26,546 nucleotides of DNA from DASRHY01 sp046765875. Its GTDB lineage: Bacteria; Actinomycetota; Actinomycetes; Propionibacteriales; Kribbellaceae. Positions 21,700 through 26,546 of this stretch are shown here, in pieces. Within the stretch, counting starts at the first letter, position 1. Every line of letters starts with the position of its first letter. The DNA lies in the NCBI GenBank assembly GCA_046765875.1, contig JBKPSJ010000290.1:1-26546 (forward strand), in the 5' to 3' direction. The notes under the pieces are model-generated. The model made no database searches. It saw only the letters and a list, made by a program, of their open reading frames with translations, and was not told where the DNA came from. The translations under genes were made by a program, and so were the position numbers.

Positions 21700-22896
21700 G
21701 TGTTCCCGCGGCGGCGCAAGCAACTCGGTACCCCGGCCGACCGGGCGACGTACGCCACCCTGCACACCGCCTCGCTGGCGGCGCCGAGCCTGCGCGAAGG
21801 GCTGACCCCGGCGGCGGCAGGCCGGGCGATCAAACATCTGCGCGATCTGCTCGGTACCGCCGCGATCGCGATCTGCGACCGGACGAGGGTGCTGGCCTGG
21901 GAGGGGGTCGGCGGGCTTTACGAGAGCGGCCACCGGGCCGGCGCCGTCGAACTGGCCGAGCACACCCTCACCACCGGGCGGACCTCGATCCTCGGCTCGA
22001 AGGACGTGTCCTGCCCGGACCCGACATGCCCGCTGCGCAGCGCGGTGGTCGCGCCGATCGTCATCGACGAGCGGGTGGTCGCGGTACTGACGGCGTACGG
22101 GCCGCGGTCGTCGGCAGGCCTGGTTCGCGCAACCGAGGAGGTCGCGAACTGGGTATCGGGGCAGATCCAGCTCGCCGAGCTCAACAAGGAGCGGACCCGG
22201 GCGATGGAGGCGGAGCTTCGCGCGCTGCGGGCACAGATCAGCCCGCACTTCATCTACAACGCGCTGGCCGCGATCGCGTCGTTCGTCCGTACCGATCCCG
22301 AACGTGCGCGCGAGCTGTTGCTGGAGTTCGCCGACTTCTCCCGTTATGCGCTGCGGCGAGGTGGTGAGTACACGACGCTCGCCGATGAACTTCGCAACGT
22401 GGAGCGGTACCTGGTGCTCGAGCAGGCGAGGTTTGGCGACCGGCTGGAGGTGTCGCTACAGGTCGCGCCGGAGGTGCTGCCGGTGGCGATCCCGTTCCTG
22501 GTCGTCCAGCCGCTGGTCGAGAACGCCGTACGGCACGGGCTGGAGGGCATGGCCGAACCGGGCCGGATCACGATCACCGCCCGGGACCGCGGCTCGGAGG
22601 CAGTGATCAGCGTCGAGGACGACGGTGCCGGCAGCGAACCGGATGTGATCCGCGCGGCGCTTGCCGGTGACGACGCCCATGCTTCGGTGGGGCTCAGCAA
22701 TGTAGACGCGCGGCTGCGGCAGGTGTACGGGGACGGCTACGGGCTGTTGGTCGAGACCGCCTCCGGCGCCGGGACCAAGGTCAGCTTCCGGGTCCCGAAG
22801 TACTCCTCCGGCGTCCGCGCCGCGCCAACCCCGTGGGAGGAGTCCGACTGGGGCGACGACGCGGCAAAACCGGCGCGGCCGGCCAAGCCGGTTTAA
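21700..22896 (+). CDS. LytS/YpdA-type sensor histidine kinase with GAF domain
   Basis: 398 aa, with no membrane helix. A GAF-like domain spans about 35-160 and contains two close cysteines in SCPDPTCPLRSA (about 105 and 110), which could bind metal or sense redox state. The His_kinase (LytS) motif is RAQISPHFIYNALAAI with His183. The ATPase domain shows an N-box, VQPLVENAVRHGLEG, and VEDDGAG and GLSNVDARL boxes. Such kinases phosphorylate LytTR-type regulators, and one is encoded 10 bp downstream. Well-known relatives sense pyruvate and other carboxylates. The GTG at 21700 was chosen as the first start after the hydrolase stop. The C-terminal tail is rich in Pro and Ala. Confidence 0.93.
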   Translation: MFPRRRKQLGTPADRATYATLHTASLAAPSLREGLTPAAAGRAIKHLRDLLGTAAIAICDRTRVLAWEGVGGLYESGHRAGAVELAEHTLTTGRTSILGSKDVSCPDPTCPLRSAVVAPIVIDERVVAVLTAYGPRSSAGLVRATEEVANWVSGQIQLAELNKERTRAMEAELRALRAQISPHFIYNALAAIASFVRTDPERARELLLEFADFSRYALRRGGEYTTLADELRNVERYLVLEQARFGDRLEVSLQVAPEVLPVAIPFLVVQPLVENAVRHGLEGMAEPGRITITARDRGSEAVISVEDDGAGSEPDVIRAALAGDDAHASVGLSNVDARLRQVYGDGYGLLVETASGAGTKVSFRVPKYSSGVRAAPTPWEESDWGDDAAKPARPAKPV

Positions 22897-22899
22897 TCT
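22894..22899 (+). promoter_or_regulatory. predicted internal -10 (TAATCT) before the LytTR regulator
   Basis: TAATCT begins in the kinase stop codon and lies 7 nt before the regulator ATG. No Shine-Dalgarno exists in this gap, so the regulator may have its own leaderless transcript. Confidence 0.45.
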
Positions 22900-22906
22900 G
22901 CTCGCG

Positions 22907-23656
22907 ATGACACAACCCGGATCACCGGCCGCGCCGCTGCGCGCGCTGGTCGTCGATGACGAGGCACCGGCCATGGAGGAGCTGGTGTACCTGCTGTCGC
23001 GCGACGAGCGGATCGGCCCGATCCAGGCCGCGTCGAACGGCCCGGACGCGCTCAGGATCCTGCAGGGCGGACAGGTCGACGTGGTGTTCTGCGACATCAA
23101 GATGCCCGGGCTGGACGGCATCGACCTGGCCAGGGTGCTGTCGAAGTTCGCCTCCCGGCCGAAGGTCGTGTTCGTGACCGCGTACGACGAGCATGCGGTG
23201 GCCGCGTTCGACCTGGACGCGACCGATTACGTCATGAAGCCGGTACGCGAGGAACGCCTGGCCGAGGCGGTCCGGCGGGTGGCCGACGCCGGCCCCGCCG
23301 AACCCGACGAAGCCGGCGACGAGGTCATCCCGGTCGAGCTCGCCGGCGTGACCAGGTTCGTCCAGCGCTCGTCGGTCCAGTACGTCGAGGCGCAGGGCGA
23401 CTATGCCCGGCTGCACACCGCCAACGGCTCGCACCTGGTCCGGATACCGCTGTCGACGCTGGAGGAGCGCTGGCGCGGCGCGGGGTTCACCCGGATCCAC
23501 CGCAGCACGCTGATCTCGCTGCCGTACGTGGACGAGATGAAGGTAGCGGCCGGCCGGTGCTCGGTTCGGCTCGGCTCGGACTGGCTGCCGGTCAGCCGCC
23601 GGCACACCCGCGAGCTGCGCGACCTGTTGGTCCGCTCGAGCTCGCTGCGGAACTGA
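22907..23656 (+). CDS. LytTR-family response regulator
   Basis: 249 aa. The receiver domain (about 11-125) has LVVDDEAPAM, phosphoacceptor Asp63 in FCDIKMPGLDG, Thr in VTAYDEHAV and Lys in YVMKPV. The LytTR DNA-binding domain (about 145-245) has the typical VQYVEAQGDYARLHT, IPLSTLEERWRGAGFTRIHRS and GSDWLPVSRRHTREL. LytTR proteins bind two 9-bp direct repeats about 12 bp apart; a pair with that layout lies at 25591-25620 before the second symporter module. It pairs with the upstream kinase and probably controls the downstream transporters. Confidence 0.95.
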   Translation: MTQPGSPAAPLRALVVDDEAPAMEELVYLLSRDERIGPIQAASNGPDALRILQGGQVDVVFCDIKMPGLDGIDLARVLSKFASRPKVVFVTAYDEHAVAAFDLDATDYVMKPVREERLAEAVRRVADAGPAEPDEAGDEVIPVELAGVTRFVQRSSVQYVEAQGDYARLHTANGSHLVRIPLSTLEERWRGAGFTRIHRSTLISLPYVDEMKVAAGRCSVRLGSDWLPVSRRHTRELRDLLVRSSSLRN

Positions 23657-23667
23657 AGAGCACGGTC

Positions 23668-24033
23668 GTGGCGGAGCGGGTCCGGATCACCTCACCGCGA
23701 GCGGCGGCCGCGCGCCGCGCACCGGCCCAGGCCGCCACCCGCGAGATCGACGAGCAGACCGGCGTCGGCGAGGTGTACATGCGCTCGCTGATGCACGACC
23801 AACTCCGGCTGACTCTGTCGGTGGTCGGGTTCGTCCTGGTGACACTGGGCGGGTTGCCGTTGTTGTTCGCGGTCATGCCGGTGACCCGGACGATGGTGAT
23901 CCTCGGGCTGCCGTTGCCGTGGCTGCTGCTCGGCCTGATCGTCTATCCGGTCCTGTACGGAGCGGCCCGCTACTACGTACGCAGAGCCGAGCGGATCGAG
24001 GCGGAGTTCACCGAATTCGTGGGCCGCCGGTGA
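23668..24033 (+). CDS. small two-helix membrane protein, symporter partner
   Basis: 121 aa. The basic N-terminus (1-45) is followed by two membrane helices (about 53-74 and 80-103) and a charged C-terminal helix (RRAERIEAEFTEFVGRR). Its size, topology and position match the DUF485-type proteins that accompany acetate-family symporters, though sequence resemblance to the second copy at 25771 is low. The GTG at 23668 was chosen because the longer frame only reads into the regulator gene and GAAGAG lies about 8 nt upstream. It overlaps the symporter start by 4 nt (GTGA). Confidence 0.8.
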   Translation: MAERVRITSPRAAAARRAPAQAATREIDEQTGVGEVYMRSLMHDQLRLTLSVVGFVLVTLGGLPLLFAVMPVTRTMVILGLPLPWLLLGLIVYPVLYGAARYYVRRAERIEAEFTEFVGRR

Positions 24034-25577
24034 ACAGCGCGCTGAGCCTGACCGCGATCGGGCTCGTCGTCGCGGCGACCGTCGGGATCGGCCTGTTCGG
24101 GCTGCGGATCTCGCGCACCACCAGCGACTTCTACGTCGCGAGCCGGATGGTGACGCCCCGGTGGAACGCGTCGGCGATCAGCGGCGAGTACCTGTCGGCC
24201 GCGTCGTTCCTTGGTGTCGCCGGGCTGATCCTGGTCCACGGCGCCGACATGCTGTGGTTCTCGGTCGGCTATACGGCCGGGTACCTGATGCTGCTGGTGC
24301 TGATCGCCGCACCGCTGCGCAGGTCGGGCGCGTACACGTTGCCGGACTTCGCCGAGATCAGGTTCGAGTCGACCGCCGTGCGCGGCATCTGCGCGGCACT
24401 GGTGTTCGGCATCGGCACCCTTTACCTGCTCCCCCAGCTTCAAGGAGCCGGACTGGCGATGCGAACCGTCACGGGCGCACCGACCTGGGTGGGTGCACTG
24501 GTGGTTGCGCTGATCGTCGTGATCAACGTCGCCGCCGGCGGGATGCGCTCGATCACCTTCGTCCAGGCGTTCCAGTACTGGATGAAGCTGACTGCGCTGG
24601 CCGCACCGGTCTTCGTGATCTGCGCGATGTGGGGATCGGTCGGCCACGACGGCGGCGTCCTCGACGCGCTGCGCGGAGCGGGATCGGAATGGGCCGAGCC
24701 GTTGTCGCGGTTGTCCGGTCGCGAGCATCCGCTGTACTCGACGTACGCGCTGCTGCTGGCGTTGTTCTTCGGGACGATGGGGCTGCCGCACGTGCTGGTC
24801 CGCTTCTACACGAACCCGGACGGCCGGGCGGCTCGGCGTACCACCGTGGTCGTGCTCGCGCTGCTCGGCGTCTTCTACCTGTTCCCTCCGATGTACGCCG
24901 TCCTCGGCCGCACGTTCGCCGCCGACCTGGCGGCCGGCGCCAGCGACAGCCTGGTGCTCGAGCTGCCCGGCCGAGTATTCGGCGATGGGGCGGCTGGTGA
25001 CCTCCTCGGTGCACTTGTCGCGGCCGGGGCATTCGCCGCATTCCTGTCGACGTCGTCCGGGTTGACCGTCACGATCGCGGGCGTCATCGACCAGGACCTG
25101 ATGCGCTCGCGGCTGGCGCGGAGGACCGGCGGCGACTACCTGCAGGTGAACAGCTTCCGCATCGCCGCCCTGCTGTCCATGCTGGTGCCCTTCCTGTTGT
25201 GGACGCTGTCCGGCGCGCTGCCGCTCGCCGACACCGTCGGACTCGCGTTCGCGGTCGCCGCGTCGACGTTCTGCCCGCTGCTGGTGCTCGGGATCTGGTG
25301 GCCGCGGATGTCCACCATCGGTGCCGCGGCCGGCCTGATCGCCGGCGGCTGTACGACGATCACCGCGGTGCTGGTCAGGATGGCCGATGTCGAGTTGCAC
25401 GGCTGGGTCGAGGCGCTTGTTTCGCAGCCCGCCGCGTGGACGATGCCGCTCGCGTTCGCCACGGCCGTCGGCGTCTCGCTGCTCACACCGGGGCGAATCC
25501 CGCGTGGCGTGGCCCGCAGCATGGTGCGGCTGCATACGCCGGAGACCGTGGACGTCGACCGCGGGCACATGTATTAA
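24030..25577 (+). CDS. sodium:solute symporter, acetate/pyruvate permease type
   Basis: 515 aa, about 13 membrane helices. The SSS-family features include DFYVASRMVTPRWNASAISG followed by EYLSAASFLG near the start, then LPDFAEIRFES, TLYLLPQLQGAG, GGMRSITFVQAFQYWMK, FFGTMGLPHVLVRFYT and AFLSTSSGLTV. The arrangement matches ActP/MctC-like carriers of acetate, propionate or pyruvate. It would drive uptake with Na+ or H+. The GTG at 24030 overlaps the stop of the small membrane protein. The C-terminus ends in a soluble tail, RLHTPETVDVDRGHMY. The LytS/LytTR pair just upstream is the likely regulator. Confidence 0.95.
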   Translation: MNSALSLTAIGLVVAATVGIGLFGLRISRTTSDFYVASRMVTPRWNASAISGEYLSAASFLGVAGLILVHGADMLWFSVGYTAGYLMLLVLIAAPLRRSGAYTLPDFAEIRFESTAVRGICAALVFGIGTLYLLPQLQGAGLAMRTVTGAPTWVGALVVALIVVINVAAGGMRSITFVQAFQYWMKLTALAAPVFVICAMWGSVGHDGGVLDALRGAGSEWAEPLSRLSGREHPLYSTYALLLALFFGTMGLPHVLVRFYTNPDGRAARRTTVVVLALLGVFYLFPPMYAVLGRTFAADLAAGASDSLVLELPGRVFGDGAAGDLLGALVAAGAFAAFLSTSSGLTVTIAGVIDQDLMRSRLARRTGGDYLQVNSFRIAALLSMLVPFLLWTLSGALPLADTVGLAFAVAASTFCPLLVLGIWWPRMSTIGAAAGLIAGGCTTITAVLVRMADVELHGWVEALVSQPAAWTMPLAFATAVGVSLLTPGRIPRGVARSMVRLHTPETVDVDRGHMY

Positions 25578-25590
25578 CCGGGCGTAGCCA

Positions 25591-25620
25591 ACCGTTCGTC
25601 GTTCCCGGCACGCCGTTCGT
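25591..25620 (+). promoter_or_regulatory. predicted LytTR binding site (two 9-bp direct repeats)
   Basis: ACCGTTCGT (25591-25599) and GCCGTTCGT (25612-25620) are direct repeats with a 21-bp period. The identity extends over 11 bases (CCGTTCGTCGT). LytTR regulators recognise such 9-bp units separated by about 12 bp. The site lies in the gap before the second symporter module, with the LytTR gene about 2 kb upstream. Confidence 0.55.
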
Positions 25621-25676
25621 CGTGGCGCGCCACACCGCCGGGCGAGCCGCCGGCGCCACTGGCCGCTAGGGCATGC

Positions 25677-25699
25677 CGTACCACTTCCGCACTGGTACG
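25677..25699. repeat. 7-bp inverted repeat before the second symporter module
   Basis: CGTACCA, a 9-nt spacer and TGGTACG. It lies about 70 bp before the DUF485 start and could be an operator. Confidence 0.4.
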
Positions 25700-25770
25700 C
25701 AACACCCGACAGTCGGCGGCAAAGGCCCCGGGCGCTCCGTCGCGCGCCCACCTCGATCGGAGGTCCGCCC

Positions 25771-26112
25771 ATGAGCGACACCCACCGTGTCGGCGAACGG
25801 GATCTCTCGACGTATCGCGACGTCCAGCTATCGCCGGACTTCACCGAGCTTCGTCGAAGGTTCCGGCGGTTCGTCTTCCCGATGACCGCACTGTTCCTCG
25901 CCTGGTACTTCCTGTACGTCCTGCTGGCCGCCTACGCGCACGACTTCATGGCCACCAAGGTGTTCGGCAACATCACCGTCGGGCTGCTGTTCGGACTCGG
26001 ACAGTTCGCCTCGACGTTCATCATCACGATGGTGTACGCCAGCTGGGCCAACCGACGGCTCGACCCGGTCGGCGAGCGCCTCCGCCTGCAGATCGAGGAG
26101 GGTGGCGAATGA
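25771..26112 (+). CDS. DUF485 family membrane protein
   Basis: 113 aa. The conserved block PDFTELRRRFRRFVFPMTALF, followed by LAWYFLYVLLAAYAHDFM and the second helix VGLLFGLGQFASTFIITMVY, is diagnostic of DUF485. The C-terminal charged helix ASWANRRLDPVGERLR is also typical. DUF485 proteins are encoded with acetate-type symporters and are thought to be accessory subunits. GGAGG lies 7 nt before the ATG. It overlaps the following symporter start by 4 nt. Confidence 0.96.
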   Translation: MSDTHRVGERDLSTYRDVQLSPDFTELRRRFRRFVFPMTALFLAWYFLYVLLAAYAHDFMATKVFGNITVGLLFGLGQFASTFIITMVYASWANRRLDPVGERLRLQIEEGGE

Positions 26113-26546
26113 GCGTCCCCGAACTGTTGCCGCTGGCAACCACGGTTGGCAGTCCGGCGCTGAACATCACCATCTTCGCGCTGTTCGTCATCGCCACCCT
26201 GGCGATCGTGTTCCGCGCCTCGCGCAACAACCGGACCGCGGCCGACTACTACGCCGCCAACCGCTCGTTCACCGGTCCGCAGAACGGCATCGCGATCTCC
26301 GGCGACTACCTGTCGGCAGCGTCGTTCCTCGGCATCGCCGGTGCGATCGCGGTCAACGGGTACGACGGGTTCCTGTACTCGATCGGGTTCCTGGTGGCCT
26401 GGCTGGTGGCACTCCTCCTCGTCGCGGAGCTGCTCCGTAACACCGGGCGGTTCACGCTCGCCGATGTGTTGTCGTTCCGGCTCAAGCAGCGGCCGGTCCG
26501 GATGGCGGCGGCGATCTCTACCCTCGGCGTCTGCTTCTTCTACATG
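26109..26546 (+). CDS. sodium:solute symporter, acetate type (partial)
   Basis: The first 146 codons are present; the gene runs off the window end. The early SSS motifs DYYAANRSFTGPQNGIAISG, then DYLSAASFLGIAGAIAV, and FTLADVLSFRLKQRP are typical of ActP/MctC cation-acetate symporters and closer to the classical form than the first copy at 24030. The ATG overlaps the DUF485 stop (ATGA). It is the second paralogous symporter in tandem. Confidence 0.95.
   Translation, partial: MSVPELLPLATTVGSPALNITIFALFVIATLAIVFRASRNNRTAADYYAANRSFTGPQNGIAISGDYLSAASFLGIAGAIAVNGYDGFLYSIGFLVAWLVALLLVAELLRNTGRFTLADVLSFRLKQRPVRMAAAISTLGVCFFYM

Noticed and set aside
23973..25844. 623-codon minus-strand open frame opposite the symporter
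   Set aside because: Composition is His/Gln/Arg-rich shadow of a membrane protein; the plus-strand symporter motifs are complete.

Overview
The window is GC-rich, gene-dense chromosomal DNA of an actinobacterium. Supporting features are GTG starts, 4-nt ATGA/GTGA overlaps, a DUF3073 protein, a purF-purM pair whose PurF has a propeptide and Fe-S cysteines, a three-gene pnt transhydrogenase operon, an NlpC/P60 hydrolase behind a c-di-AMP (ydaO-yuaA) riboswitch, and acetate-type symporters preceded by small two-helix membrane proteins. A Propionibacteriales/Kribbella-like host is my guess and cannot be proven from this sequence. No tRNA, rRNA, CRISPR array, transposase or phage gene was seen. 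Bases 1-69 hold nothing I can support.

Layout. 70-4543: a SLATT-like two-helix membrane protein (-), a pentapeptide-repeat/DinB fusion (+), a histidine kinase with a cNMP-binding-like domain (-), an APH(6)-type kinase (+), a SRPBCC protein (-) and a DUF1508 protein (+). 4705-6723: a two-domain dimeric alpha/beta-barrel protein, then a 496-bp gap with a Crp/GlxR-like palindrome, two hairpins, a likely promoter and a c-di-AMP riboswitch, leading into a secreted NlpC/P60 hydrolase. 6737-6968: three strong hairpins and an 18-bp tandem repeat between convergent units. 6961-10772: a NarL/DesK-type two-component system (-), divergent from a BcrA-type ABC transporter (+) that ends in a 14-bp terminator stem. 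10918-11734: DUF3073 and two overlapping small genes. 11744-15295 (-): purF-purM followed by two unknown helical proteins (51 and 274 aa). 15352-16564: a 39-aa secreted peptide (-) divergent from a TrmB/LuxR-type regulator (+). 16570-19378 (-): pntAA-pntAB-pntB. 19435-19519: a perfect 23-bp inverted repeat. 19520-20869 (-): an M20 dipeptidase-like enzyme. 20956-26546 (+): an alpha/beta hydrolase, a LytS/LytTR two-component pair, a small membrane protein plus a solute:sodium symporter, and a second DUF485 plus symporter pair cut by the window end.

Themes. (1) Cell-wall hydrolase expression appears to integrate a c-di-AMP riboswitch and possibly a cAMP-receptor-type site. (2) The LytS/LytTR pair sits beside two paralogous symporter modules. 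The second module is preceded by a 9-bp direct repeat with a 21-bp period, the geometry expected for a LytTR regulator, which suggests nutrient-responsive carboxylate uptake. (3) Seven starts carry TANNNT 6-7 nt before the start codon and mostly lack a clear Shine-Dalgarno, which suggests many leaderless mRNAs. (4) The least explained items are the secreted Cys-X-X-Cys peptide with its divergent regulator, and the two helical proteins behind purM.
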